NCBI GenBank assembly: GCA_964058845.1
Contig: CAXKVR010000491.1
Location: 1 to 22,505 of the forward strand
Length of the DNA stretch: 22,505 nt
DNA from: Carex sylvatica
Taxonomy: Eukaryota; Streptophyta; Magnoliopsida; Poales; Cyperaceae
Direction of reading: 5' to 3'
The position numbers and the translations under genes were made by a program. Positions within the stretch are counted from its first letter, which is position 1; every line of letters begins with the position of its first letter. The notes under the pieces are model-generated. The model was not told where the DNA came from. It did not search any database and saw only the letters and a program-made list of their open reading frames with translations. This document shows positions 10,901 through 22,426 of the stretch, piece after piece.

Positions 10901-12479
10901 TAATAGAGCTAATTGAACCTAAAATTAAGTCCAATGTCCATCGGACCTACTCCTATCTCAAGTCTCAAACCCAACATCAATAAATGATACAATTTGTGTA
11001 TGCCATTACAATCTTATTTTATTTTATTTTATTTTTGTATTTGATGATATTTTATAGATAAGGAACAACCCATATTGCTACAAGGGAAAGCCTCGTTTGA
11101 AGACAGCAGAGCAGATGCTATCTGTCAGCTTAGATCTTGAGAAACACCTTCATGAGGTACACAGTTACACACCTTCATTTGCCACACCAATTCATATAAA
11201 AAAATTGTCACACTAAACCCAGATTCGACCCTGTTCTGTTCAAGGTCAACTCTTGGTTGGTGTGATTATTATCCTTTGAATACTCCACTAAAATTATCTT
11301 TATCAAGTTGTTCAATGCGCAGCACTACAACCATGAACCATTCATTGCATTAAGTTGCCTTTTTGACCATGAATATATTTTTTCAAATTAAGAAAAAGGA
11401 TATCCAACAGATAGTGGTGGGATAAAAATTATTCCTACTGCCAGATAGGTGCTCTCTTCATTGTTAAGTTCACATGCCATGTGTTAATTATTTTTTAAAG
11501 CCGCCCGAATATTTTGTTAGTTTAAAATATGATCATGTGATATAATCAGTGGTAATAATTCATTTGAAAACAGTTGTCAGAAAGTGCGCAATTGATACTT
11601 TTATAAAGATGAGTTTTAAAATCTTAAAGTAATATTTTTAATTATTGGATCAATCAATAACTATTGTGAAATTTAATCATACGGCTAAATATTATTTAAC
11701 TTTGTCCTAATAAATATTAATTAATTTATGTTTGCTGTATACTTAATTTAGCGAACAAAACTAATTACTTTATCATGTGATCATGGATTGAAAATTGAAC
11801 ATATTATTTTATGTTATATTTAGAAATTAAAATCTTTCTTGAATTTTTATTTTTATTTTTGAGGTAAAGCAAAAAAAGAAATAGTTCTACTATTATAAAA
11901 GATGCCCATATCTTGAAATGTTAAACAAACATTCGAAAGATCTTAATTATTAATCAATACCTACCTTAATTTTATTAAAAAGGTAGAAGATTGCATACCG
12001 CTATATATTCTTTTTCGTTTCTCTGTCTGCATAATTGTATAATGTATATTGAAGTAATTTTATTTTACCTTTTGCGCAAATCACTGCAGCTATCTTTCCA
12101 AATATAATTAAGTCATTATGTCAGTAATTCGTTAGTAACAATTTTCTTATTTTTCTTATTAATTTGTCAGTAACATTTGATCCATCCATTGTAGGTTTCA
12201 CTGCCATTCTTAATAGTTCACGGAGGAGATGACAAGGTGACTGATCCATCGGTGAGCAAATTGCTCTACGAATCAGCATCTAACACAGATAAGAAGTTTA
12301 ACCTGTACCCCGGCATGTGGCACGCTTTAACCTCCGGCGAGCCGCCTGAAAATATGGACCGTGTTTTTCATGACATCATCTCCTGGCTAGACGAGAGAAC
12401 GGAATCCGTAAATGTACGGTCTGAGATGGAAGAGAAGGCGAAGCACGACAAAATAGATCTTTCATCAGATATGAAATGA
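7964..12479 (+). CDS. Monoacylglycerol lipase / caffeoylshikimate esterase-like alpha/beta hydrolase
   Basis: Nine exons: 7964-7966, 8059-8091, 8190-8283, 8371-8403, 8498-8644, 8778-8908, 9899-10036, 11058-11156, 12195-12479. All introns are GT-AG and phases match, giving 320 residues, a usual length for the family. The fold signature is clear: HGYAVECSITM (43-53, oxyanion region), GMDYIGHGKS (69-78), nucleophile elbow GESMGG with Ser119, acid Asp239 in HGGDDKVTD, and His269 in MWHAL. There is no signal peptide or membrane segment, so a soluble or membrane-associated cytosolic enzyme is likely. Family members cleave monoacylglycerols or caffeoyl shikimate (lignin pathway); sequence alone cannot choose, and the HGYA(M/V)ECSITM form suggests the MAGL6-like plant branch. 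The start is chosen because ATG abuts a GTACGT donor and joins exon 2 in phase, so the first exon contributes only the initiator Met. The first five introns are 87-133 bases; the last three are 990-1038 and two hold MITEs. Confidence 0.9.
8909..9898 (+). other. Lipase intron 6 (990 bases)
   Basis: Donor GTCTCC, acceptor ATCACAG. It contains a MITE (9398-9747) and an imperfect direct duplication of about 32 bases (around 9776-9810 and 9834-9867, sharing GTAACTAAA and CTGCTATTGCYGACTTT). The minus-strand frame at 8869-9120 overlaps exon 6 and has no recognised domain. Confidence 0.7.
9398..9747. mobile_element. MITE in lipase intron 6 (family A, copy 1)
   Basis: Terminal inverted repeats match at 17 positions as TGRTAATATRCATATTA (9398-9414 and the complement of 9731-9747). 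The element shares an internal order with the copies at 12961-13341 and 19079-19293: a CCGAACCGTT-like phrase, TTTCATAT, TACTTAG-like, AAATTTTAC, and AAATCACTGTTTTTTATG. There is no coding capacity, and no clean target duplication was found. Confidence 0.6.
10748..10959. mobile_element. 212-bp Mutator-like MITE in lipase intron 7
   Basis: A perfect 9-bp direct repeat AAGTCTCAA flanks it (10739-10747 and 10960-10968), the target-site length of Mutator-like elements. The inverted ends share GGAGTAGGTCCGATG and CATTGGA (21 of 24 positions). Open frames on both strands here (10673-10864, 10729-10983) merely reflect this structure. Non-coding, carried in the intron between exons 7 and 8. Confidence 0.75.
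11157..12194 (+). other. Lipase intron 8 (1038 bases)
   Basis: Donor GTACAC, acceptor TTGTAG. AT-rich. I see no gene, repeat or transposon end in it. Confidence 0.6.
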
Positions 12480-12960
12480 AAATAGATGAATAACTAAAAA
12501 AGGAAAAGAAATGTGATTTATTCTTTTATTTTTCTGGTTATATTTCTCTCCGGTGTTAACTGTGGGTTAATAATGCGGTGCATATATGAATACATTGCAC
12601 CATTGTGTCATGAAAGAAATAGAAGCCTGCAAAAGTTATAGTTATTGTTAACTTGGTTCTGAAACATTAGTCCACATGTCAGCCTATGAATTATAACATT
12701 TTATAATTAAACAGGCCGAGATCTTTTAGGTTAATAATTAAGAAAGAGGCCCATTAAGGCTAAACATAACACACATCCTCATCTAACACTAATATATATT
12801 AAGTTTACCATACGACATTATCACAATTTCCGTGCATTAAAAAAATTATAATTATATACACATATAATGATACAGAAGGATGAATTACTGTATTAGGTTA
12901 TACCGAGTTTATAAGGGCGTGTTCTATTTCATAATTTTGTATGGTTTTCAAAGAGTGATC
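12480..12960. other. 3' flank of the lipase gene
   Basis: Contains the presumed 3' untranslated region. No canonical AATAAA is evident close to the stop. Nothing else is recognised up to the MITE starting at about 12961. Confidence 0.45.
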
Positions 12961-13341
12961 AGGCTATGGTACTATGCATAATGCATATTGATTGAAACCT
13001 AAAATTTGACAGCTCTAATGATTGATCCGAACTATTCAACTTAGTTTTCATATAAATATGTACTTGTAAATTAAATTTTATATTTTTTTTGTACTATTTT
13101 TATTTTTATTTTTATATGGGTAAAAAATAACTTGATTTGAAAATTCTGAACCATACAAAAACAATGATTTTCTACTTATTTAAAAAAATAGCAAAAAATA
13201 TATTGAAAATATATAATTTATTTCACAAATATAAATTTATATGGAGTTATATTGAACGATTCATGTACTGTTAGAATTTAAAAACTAAAAATATTAATCT
13301 GCAGTACGGATCAATCCGCACTATGCATAGTACCATAGCCT
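12961..13341. mobile_element. MITE downstream of the lipase gene (family A, copy 2)
   Basis: Near-perfect inverted ends AGGCTATGGTACTATGCATA (12961-12980) and its complement (13322-13341). Inside are a GATCCGAACTATTCAAC-like phrase, TTTCATATAAATATGTACTT, and a (G)ACCATACAAAAACAATGATT phrase that is the complement of the AAATCACTGTTTTTTATG segment in copy 1. No clear target duplication. Confidence 0.7.
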
Positions 13342-13658
13342 TGTTTGTTTTCAAATATTGTGATCATAGAAATCTAAATTATAATTGAGAAGCCATAATT
13401 CTGAAAAATCACGAATTCCATGTTATAGGAAGCCCATGATTAGATATTATATACAAGGGTTTGATACAAGACATAGTTATAGTAACTTTTACAATATAAT
13501 TTTGTTCACAACAAAAACATAATTATAAGAAAATATTGGTTTTTATATTGACCATTATTTTACTTTTTTATTTAGGAAAAAATGATTATTATTTTATCGA
13601 CTAGATTTCACTTGATTTATCGACCCATGCAGGAACGGATCGAAATCCAAGCCAAGAG
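13342..13658. other. Intergenic DNA, nothing recognised
   Basis: AT-rich spacer between two MITEs. The open frames at 13582-13809 and 13617-14039 extend into the next element and are by-products of its inverted repeat. Confidence 0.5.
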
Positions 13659-13667
13659 ATGTTTAGC

Positions 13668-14027
13668 GGTCATTTTTATTAATACCCTAAAAAAGAATAA
13701 TTTAAAAAATGCCCCTGCATTAGATTCTTTTTCAAAATTGCCCCGTAGAAGACCGCCCGGAATACACTCTAAACAAAAATACTTTTTTTTCACAAAATTA
13801 TTTAAATAAAAAATATTAAGATCTGTAAAAAAGAGAAAAAAAAAAAAAAGAGGACCATTCGGACCAGAGGCGATCTGGTCCCTAGTGGACCGCTCCTGTC
13901 CTGGGCGGTCTGCTATGGGGATTGAGTCGCCTGTGAACCTGACGGTCGGGGCAATTTTGAAAAAAAAATCAAATGCGAGGGCATTTTTAAAATTATCTTT
14001 TTTTAGGGTATTAATAAAAATGGCCGG
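13668..14027. mobile_element. 360-bp Mutator-like MITE with long inverted repeats
   Basis: Flanked by a perfect 9-bp direct repeat ATGTTTAGC (13659-13667 and 14028-14036). The inverted arms begin GGYCATTTTTATTAATACCC and extend for about 75-80 bases, ending near GGGGCAATTTTGAAAA, with a further inner pair around GACCGCCCGG / CTGGGCGGTC. Two extra bases lie between the right arm and its target copy. The centre is GC-rich and itself palindromic (GGACCAG..CTGGTCC). Non-coding; the two long opposed frames here are artefacts. Confidence 0.85.
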
Positions 14028-14036
14028 ATGTTTAGC

Positions 14037-14481
14037 CACTCATTTTTAAATTTTGAATCATATCTATTTTAATTAAATCGATTATTTTATAAGTTATTAT
14101 TAGTTCAATTTTCTCGTAAAATTTACAAATATGTACTTATAGCTTAGATGTTACAATTCTAATTTGTGATTACGGAGACTTGAGTTTAAATGATGTATAC
14201 TCACCATTAAAAAAAATAATCTATACTCACCATTAAAAAAATAATCTATACTCACTGACCGAATTTCATCACTATTAAAAAAATAAATCTATACTCACCA
14301 TTACTTAAAATCAATCAAGCTATATTTTTTTAGACAATCGAATTACGCAAATGCTGTGAGTTTCATTGGCACATATATGAAATAGAAAAACATAACTAAT
14401 TATCAATAATAATTTTAAAATGCAAATAAAATGTAACTTAGCAAACAATTACATACAAAATGACACTCCTAAGTCTTAATT
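14037..14481. repeat. Intergenic DNA with a short tandem repeat
   Basis: Four units starting TATACTCACCATTAAA-like occur at 14196, 14222, 14247 and 14290, with periods of 26, 25 and 43 bases; the third unit carries an insertion. Nothing else is recognised. Confidence 0.65.
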
Positions 14482-14489
14482 CCTGATCT

Positions 14490-14958
14490 GCGTGCCCCGG
14501 AAAAAAACCACATTAAATCCGTCCAATCTAAACCGCACGAACCACATCGGATCAGATCACAACGGCACACCGCTTTTTATATTTAGAATTTATTTTTCTT
14601 TGATGCGATGTCCGGACGACGGAACCGGTTTTATGTCCAGTGGGCATAGAACCAACTCCTGTCCGATGCACGGTGTGCCGGTGTTTCAATCGTGCAATCA
14701 GTCTTTAAGTACGATATAAACTTTAGCACAAATCTTAATGTCATTCGAACGGCCATTAATGGGCACTGGACCGAATTTGGTCCGATGCCCATTGAAACAC
14801 CCTCTTTCCCATGAAGGACTGGACATTTCCTCCGAAGAACTCAAAGTTTGGGTTAATTCGAACCGTTCGATCATAATTCCAGCCAATTTAATCCGAGGTA
14901 AAAATCGTAAAATGCACGGAGCCCTTTTAAATATTCGTGCCGGAGCAGATCCGACAAC
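14490..14958. mobile_element. Possible old inverted-repeat element
   Basis: An exact 8-bp direct repeat CCTGATCT flanks the block (14482-14489 and 14959-14966), but its outermost ends match poorly. Internally there are clear inverted pairs: GGTGTTTCAAT (about 14679) against ATTGAAACACC (about 14791), and GTCCAGTGGGCAT (about 14635) against ATGGGCACTGGAC (about 14758). The three small open frames here have no domain. GC content is higher than in the surroundings. Target length would suggest hAT, but this is tentative. Confidence 0.4.
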
Positions 14959-15049
14959 CCTGATCTAAACTAAAAATTTGAGTTACTTTCGGTGATTTGA
15001 ATTTGATAGTATGTATGAGTATGACTATTGATATCCTGTCCTGTCTGGA

Positions 15050-15382
15050 TTCGACTGGAGAGATAGTAGCCATTGTTGTTCCCGGATCTCTCTTTGCTCT
15101 CTTCTTCTGTTCAAAGTGAAGGAGTTGTCACTCGCTCGCTTGATTCAGTTCAGTTCACTTCAGTTGAAAAAGGTGATTTAATGTTGTCTTTCGTGCATCG
15201 CCATTACGCGGATTCAATTCATTGACTCCCTCGAACCAAAAATCGACATCATTCCTCGCCAAATGCCCAAATTTCGTTTCATTTTTGTTCTCCTGGCAAA
15301 CCCTTCCATGTTTTTTCTGTTCATGCTCATGTTTGCTGCGTGTTTACTGTAATTAATAGCATTTCCTTTTTTATTGTCTCAG
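15050..15382 (+). other. 5' leader exon and leader intron of the membrane-protein gene
   Basis: A pyrimidine-rich leader ends at about 15172 with AAAAAG before a GTGATT donor. An intron then runs to the acceptor TGTCTCAG at 15382, immediately before the ATG at 15384. Inferred from splice signals only; the transcription start is not visible. Confidence 0.45.
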
Positions 15383-15383
15383 G

Positions 15384-18300
15384 ATGACAACGCGCAGTTG
15401 GAAATCTTGCAATTTCCCAATTATCTTCCCTCTGCTCTCTTACTTTTGTTTAAGTAATGCAAATATTTCTCTAATTGCATGATTCAAACTGAATTTTTAG
15501 TTTCATTTTTAGAAATAACCTTTTTGTAACACTGGTATATGCAAATCTGGTACCGATACACTGTGCTTGCTAATCAAATAGATAAAGTACAGGAGACCCT
15601 GTAATAATGATGATATAGTTATGTCAGTGCCTACTGGTACAGTCTAGTATAGCTTAATGATACTGATACAATACTGATTTCTTTTTTTCTTTAATTTCCA
15701 ACTGCTTTTGATAGGTACATTTTTGACAGCCACTTACTCCAGCCGAGCTGTCAGTGCATCAGCAGTGGTCCCCACCTCTAACTGCTATGCCCTTGATAAT
15801 AACAGTCGCCTTGTTGATTTCGTATCCTTTTTTATTCATTGGATTATTTGTCTGATTCCACAACATCTCTTTGAAATTTGCTGAATTCATACAAAGAAAG
15901 TACATTTCAGTTGTTTTTCCCTAAGCTGCTTCTAATTTAGACTGATTGGATTGGCCACCCGTTTGAATATGACGGGCAGGTGCTTCTCAAATTCGTTCTG
16001 CTGAAATTTTATACAAAGAATTTCTTTCACAAAACTATTATCATTATAAGAGATGTTAGAGTAAATCTACAAATATGTTATAAATTTTCAGGATGGTGAT
16101 CTTGTTGTTCGTTTCTGTAAAGATGTCGAGAAGCGGTCTCAAGTGGTGTGAAAAATATCTCCTTTTTTATTGTTTTTTTTAATTTTCTCATCCAAGTTCT
16201 TCTCAAATTTACCAATTGGGTTGAAATTCTGACAAAAGTGCAGTTAATGTGACTAATAAAAGATTCTGTAGGGTTACATTGATTTTGGACACTACACAAC
16301 GTCCCGCTACTTTGTATCTGGACCTGAACCTCTTGATTTTACACAGGTACTTTTTTTTATTCCAATCAAGAGCGCACTGAAAATGCTATGACATTTGTAA
16401 TATTTGAATAGCATACATCAATTGGATACTCTATGATACTAATTTTTTTTATCAAACTTATAAGAATGTCATCTAGGGGTGTAAACGGTTGGATATGGAT
16501 CGGATAGTGGTCTTACCGTATCCGTATCCGTATCCGTTATAATTTTTCGGATATGGATACGGATAGTCTCGGATACGGATACGGATCGGATATCGGACGG
16601 ATACGGATATTTTTCATAATTAGCTTGTTGATTACAAAACATCTATTATATTATTAAAATATTAGTCACTAATTATGTCATAGTGTTATATTGTTCATCA
16701 AAATATAATATCTATATGCAATTTAATAAATTATTGGTACAATATACAATTTAATAAATCAATTTAAGAACATATAACACATTGCTGTGGTTTACAAGTG
16801 TAAACGGTCGGATACGGATAGTTAAAAGTCTTACCGTATCCTTATCCGTTACAATTTTTCGGATACAGATATAGATACGGATAGTCTCGGATACGGATTG
16901 GATAATTTAGGTAATTTTTCGGATTCGGATCCGGACGAAATCGGATAATATCCAATCCTTTTACACCCCTAAATTGTCATCAGTTTTCTTCTTTAGTTAT
17001 ATCTTATTGAATTTTTTTTTTCTATATATTTGCAATTCAGAAATTTCATAGTGGAGATTTGATGAATTGCGAGCACACCTTTGACAAAATGGGGCGTACT
17101 GCCCAGGTATTATATTGCCCAGGTATTATTTTTTTGTTTTGTATTTGAATTACTCTCTCAATTTTATCTTTCTTTTCAGGTGAATATTGTATGCGGAAAA
17201 TGCATAAGCGGTTCTTGCAAAGGTTCTCTCTTTCTCTGGTTTTCTAAATATGCCCACTTTTACATGCTCAGAGAAGATCTATAACATTTCGCAACAATAT
17301 CAAGCAGTAAGTTATAATTTCGTTTTTGTAGGTGACCTAGGTTGCATTTGTAGCATGTCATATGACAAATCCATGTGCAGGTACTTTTAACAGAGTACCC
17401 TTCAACTTGCAAATTTCCTAATATATTTGCCATTTTTCACTTTTCAGTAACTGTTCAAGCACCACTTCTAAATTATATATGGTGGTCAATTATTTTGACA
17501 GCTAATGGGTACATTTTTCAATTTCTATATTTTCTCCAGCGTAACAATTGAGCTTGCTATTCCATGCACTAATCATGGGCCCCGTGTGTTCAAGGGCTTC
17601 ACTGTAGGATTTAACCCTCGGTCATGGGAAATTGTAAGTGTTATTTCTTCTTGTTTGTTCTCTTTAGTTAACACTAGGTAAATATAGACTTGATTTCATT
17701 TTTTTTCCAACTCTTTCTGCTGTTTCTGATGGACCCAATTTCGTTTTCTTCTTCTTCTTCTTTTTGTTATCAATTGACCCAATTCTGGAGAAAGATAGGC
17801 CCAATCTCATTTTTGTTTTTTACTTGCAAGGTTTACAATGGGATGACTCAACTTGGCTTTGAGAAGGCATATGATGAGTTTAGGTACACTTTAAGAACAA
17901 TTGAAGCTTTGGGCCGAATCTCATTTTTCTTTTCATTTTGCTCTCTTATTATTAATGTCCAATGTGCTTTAGCATTCTGCAAAATTTGCAGTTTTGGGAC
18001 CGACCAGACTGACTTATCTCTGTACATAACTGCAATTTCTTCGTTTTCTGGCCTTGTTGGAAAACCAGTATTTCAGGTATAAAAAGACAATACTATGCTA
18101 ATTTTGAAAAGAAATACTATATGAAGAAAGAGTTTATTAATTTTCTAGAATTTGCAGATTTATCCGCAGAGTGGGTTGGAGGTGAAACTCTCAGGCTCAG
18201 CAGCAAATGGCGCTGCTCCTTCGACTCTCTCTCCTTCTGTTCTTAATGTAAACTGGAGATGTATGTGCTTTACCTTTTTGATTAAAATTAGTTTCATGGT

Positions 18301-19623
18301 TTTGTTAGTACTTATTATTTATGTTGATACAAGATGACAAAAGGTGCTAATTGTCAATATTTAGCACGAATTAAAGTTGACAACAGCCTTGGTTAATTGA
18401 GTGTTTTGTTGGTTCTCTTACACTTGTAAACATTTTCAGGTGAAATAGCACAAGAGGATCCTTACGAGGTATATATTCAAATTCCAATAGAGGGTTATAA
18501 TCCTATTGAATTCACTATGACAAAGATATGTGGTTAGTTATTATTTCATTAGCTTATACTAATGTATATTATTTTTGAAATTTTCTTTTGTTGGGCTTAT
18601 TTCTAAGAAAGGAGTTAAATAATAGGTTCATATCTGTATATTTTCTGAGCAGAGTATAAACAAGGGAGAGAAGGTGATTCAATGAGAGGGTGGGCCACAT
18701 TTGGGATACTCTCTTGTGTGTATGTTTGCATTAAATCTTTTGTCAATACAACCTAAACCTTTTCTATATTTTTTTCTCATTCTTTCTTTATAAATAAGAC
18801 CCTTGATAATTTTTTTAATACAGAATGGTTGTGCTCTCATTTGTTTTTTGCTGTGGAGGGTTCATCTATAAAACCCGTGTTCAGAATCAGGTAGCAATAT
18901 TTTGAACATCATTTTTAAATTCTTTACTTTATTAAAATCATATTGTTTTATTGAATGCTTTGTCTACAGTACGGCATCTATGCACTTCCTGGGATGACAA
19001 TTCTATCTGCCTGTTTAGAAGCTGTGAGTATATGTATACATTTTCATTTTTACCATGGTAACCATTTTTTAGAAGATTCTGGACCATCCAAAAACAGCGA
19101 TCGGAACCGATCAACCTGATCTTCATATTACATTGTGCTTAGCGACCAAATTTTACATTTTTTTAGAATTTTTTTAAATCACTGTTTTTTTATGGTCCAC
19201 AATTTTCTCAAAGACTGATTTTTAAAAATTCTAAATAATGTAAAATTTGTTTCCGAGGACATTTTCATATGAAGTGTTGAGCGGTTCCGATCGACTGTTT
19301 GAACTTTAATTTGAAAATATGGATGTGAGATAAGAAAGGACTCTTGCTTCACAACTCACCATAACCCATCTCTACTGCTCAAGAAATTCAGAAAAACAAA
19401 ATGTCAAGGAATATAAAATGCTATACCAAAATCTAAAAAAAATAAAGGACATAGTTATCTTATTTGCTGGGTTGTGCATAAAAAAAAAATTCAGGTAAGC
19501 AGTAGACCTGTAGGAGGCTACAATTCAGGATCAGACTCCAGTGGCAATTTCCCAAATCAAGCATCTTGGGATTCATCACAAATCAATCAGAGAAATAATG
19601 AGAGGAGATATGGCTCTATCTGA
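15384..19623 (+). CDS. Type I membrane protein, cysteine-rich lumenal domain (ATG27/MRH-like architecture)
   Basis: Seventeen coding exons: 15384-15453, 15715-15821, 15941-15979, 16092-16145, 16272-16346, 17041-17106, 17180-17222, 17332-17380, 17540-17633, 17831-17883, 17992-18076, 18158-18260, 18440-18532, 18653-18719, 18824-18890, 18970-19023, 19495-19623. Phases agree throughout, giving 415 residues. Residues 1 to about 38 form a signal peptide. The lumenal part has twelve Cys (47, 81, 125, 142, 145, 150, 156, 158, 167, 177, 280, 310) and an NNS sequon at 52-54. One membrane span lies at about 324-348. A 67-residue tail ends in YGSI, a YxxPhi-type sorting motif. Blocks such as VNIVCG and VELAIPC-like TIELAIPC recall mannose-6-phosphate-receptor-homology folds, and the layout resembles Atg27. 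I take it as a conserved plant protein of unproven function, probably cycling through Golgi, endosome or vacuole membranes. The family link is inference; the gene model is strong. The exon 5 end could be three bases shorter. Confidence 0.85.
16473..16972. mobile_element. Composite hAT-like MITE in the membrane-protein gene intron
   Basis: Ends CTAGGGGTGTAAACGG and, as complement, TTAGGGGTGTAAAAGG. Flanks AATGTCAT (16465-16472) and ATTGTCAT (16973-16980) match at 7 of 8 bases, fitting a hAT target duplication. The left 150 bases reappear in direct orientation from about 16798 (GTGTAAACGG, CTTACCGTATCC, AATTTTTCGGATA, GATAGTCTCGGATACGGAT). Two relatives were therefore joined, the inner one lacking its own far end. 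Both arms are dense in GGATAC/GTATCC hexamers. It lies in the fifth coding intron, which it enlarges to 694 bases. Confidence 0.7.
19079..19293. mobile_element. Foldback element in last intron (family A, copy 3)
   Basis: It has nested inverted pairs: GATCGGAACCG..TTCATAT (about 19099-19128) with CATATGAAG..CGGTTCCGATCG (19266-19293), and AAATTTTACAT..TTAGAATTTTT (about 19148-19175) with its complement (about 19221-19248). A segment CTGGACCATCCAAAAACAGC (19079) has its complement in the loop (19178-19200). The phrases match the copies at 9398-9747 and 12961-13341. The left edge may extend to the ACCATGGTAACC at about 19052. Confidence 0.6.
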
Positions 19624-20068
19624 TCTTTTCAAATCCTTTGATTTCTCGGTATGAATTTTGTTATCTTGACACCCTTGTTGTGGGTTTAATTTTTATTTGG
19701 AAAAAATAAACAAAGGTAGGTCAAGTGAAAAAATTGGTTAAATGGTAGTACTATAGTAGCCATCTCCCAGGAGTCACGAATAAACATCTCTGCTTGAGTT
19801 TCATAGTGAATTTGCAAAGAGTAATAATTAGGAATCCAGTTGACCAGGCAGGATAGAGAATTAAAATTGAAAAAACTAATTTCATTTCATTTCACAAGAG
19901 ATTTGAGTTTTGTAACAAAAAACATAAAAAAATAAATTAAAAACAACTCCCAAACCTTATGCCACACCAAAATATAAAATCCTGACAAATCCAAACAATA
20001 GAAAGCCAAATGTATCAAGATAAAAAAGAAACAATAAACTGAGGTAACAAAGTAATAGACGAAGAGTT
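19624..20068. other. Convergent intergenic space
   Basis: The 445 bases between the two opposed stop codons hold the 3' untranslated regions of both genes. AATAAA at 19705-19710 is a plausible polyadenylation signal for the plus-strand gene, 82 bases after its stop. No equivalent was found for the minus-strand gene. No other feature seen. Confidence 0.5.
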
Positions 20069-21814
<1,746 letters not shown>

Positions 21815-21876
21815 TTCAGTGTTGTGTTTGTTTTAATTTGTTGAATGGATGAATCAGGATCTGTGATTTGGGTTCA

Positions 21877-21883
21877 ATTTATA
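21877..21883 (-). promoter_or_regulatory. TATA box of the peroxidase gene
   Basis: On the minus strand TATAAAT lies 62 bases before the peroxidase ATG, in an otherwise AT-rich promoter. This would give a short leader of about 30 bases. Confidence 0.65.
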
Positions 21884-21994
21884 TTAAAGAGGATTTGTTT
21901 CTGAATTATGGTACCAACTCCACTCATTTCATTATGAATACAACTTCTTCTTTTTTTTCTTTTGACCAATAATTGTATATCAACCAATATATTT

Positions 21995-22389
21995 GAGTCT
22001 GGCTAGTATAACATGTGTCATTTCAGTCTATATAACACCAACTTCAAAACCTATTGAATCGACTTCAAACGGTGAATCCAAACTGTTCAAACTGATTTAC
22101 TTCATTAGTTATGCATTTCATGCAAAAATTTTAATTTTTTGAATTTCTTTAGTATCAAGTCAAGCAGTCAAATGTGTGAGTTTTTAAGTTAATTTTAATA
22201 CATTCATTTGTCAACATTTTTTACCGCTTGATTTAATACTAAAATAACTCGAAAATATAAAATATTTGCATGTAAATATATCACTCATAAAGTAAATCGG
22301 TTTGAATGGTTTGGATTAGTCGTTTGAAGTCTATTCAACCAATTTTGAAGTTAGTGTCATATGACACTGATATCATACTAGCCGGACTC
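21995..22389. mobile_element. 395-bp inverted-repeat MITE upstream of the peroxidase
   Basis: The left end GAGTCTGGCTAGTAT and the complement of the right end GAGTCCGGCTAGTAT start long inverted arms of over 100 bases. These share ACTTCAAA, ATTGAAT, GACTTCAAACG, AATCCAAAC, TTCAAAC and GATTTACT in the same order. Non-coding. It begins about 110 bases beyond the peroxidase TATA box. No clean target duplication was found, so the superfamily is open. Confidence 0.8.
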
Positions 22390-22426
22390 ATTATTATTTG
22401 CTAATAAAATATATAGAGACATAAAT

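Noticed and set aside
10673..10983. Overlapping open frames on both strands in lipase intron 7
   Set aside because: They coincide with the 212-bp MITE and its inverted ends and have no domain.
13617..14039. 140-codon minus-strand open frame
   Set aside because: It lies over the inverted-repeat MITE, is rich in Phe and Lys from poly-A/T runs, and has an opposed plus-strand frame of the same origin.
14492..14968. Three small open frames as a possible gene
   Set aside because: They overlap on both strands within a block of inverted repeats and show no conserved motif.
17690..18082. 130-codon frame reading through from intron into exons of the membrane-protein gene
   Set aside because: Only the parts at 17831-17883 and 17992-18076 are in the splice-consistent model; the rest is intron.
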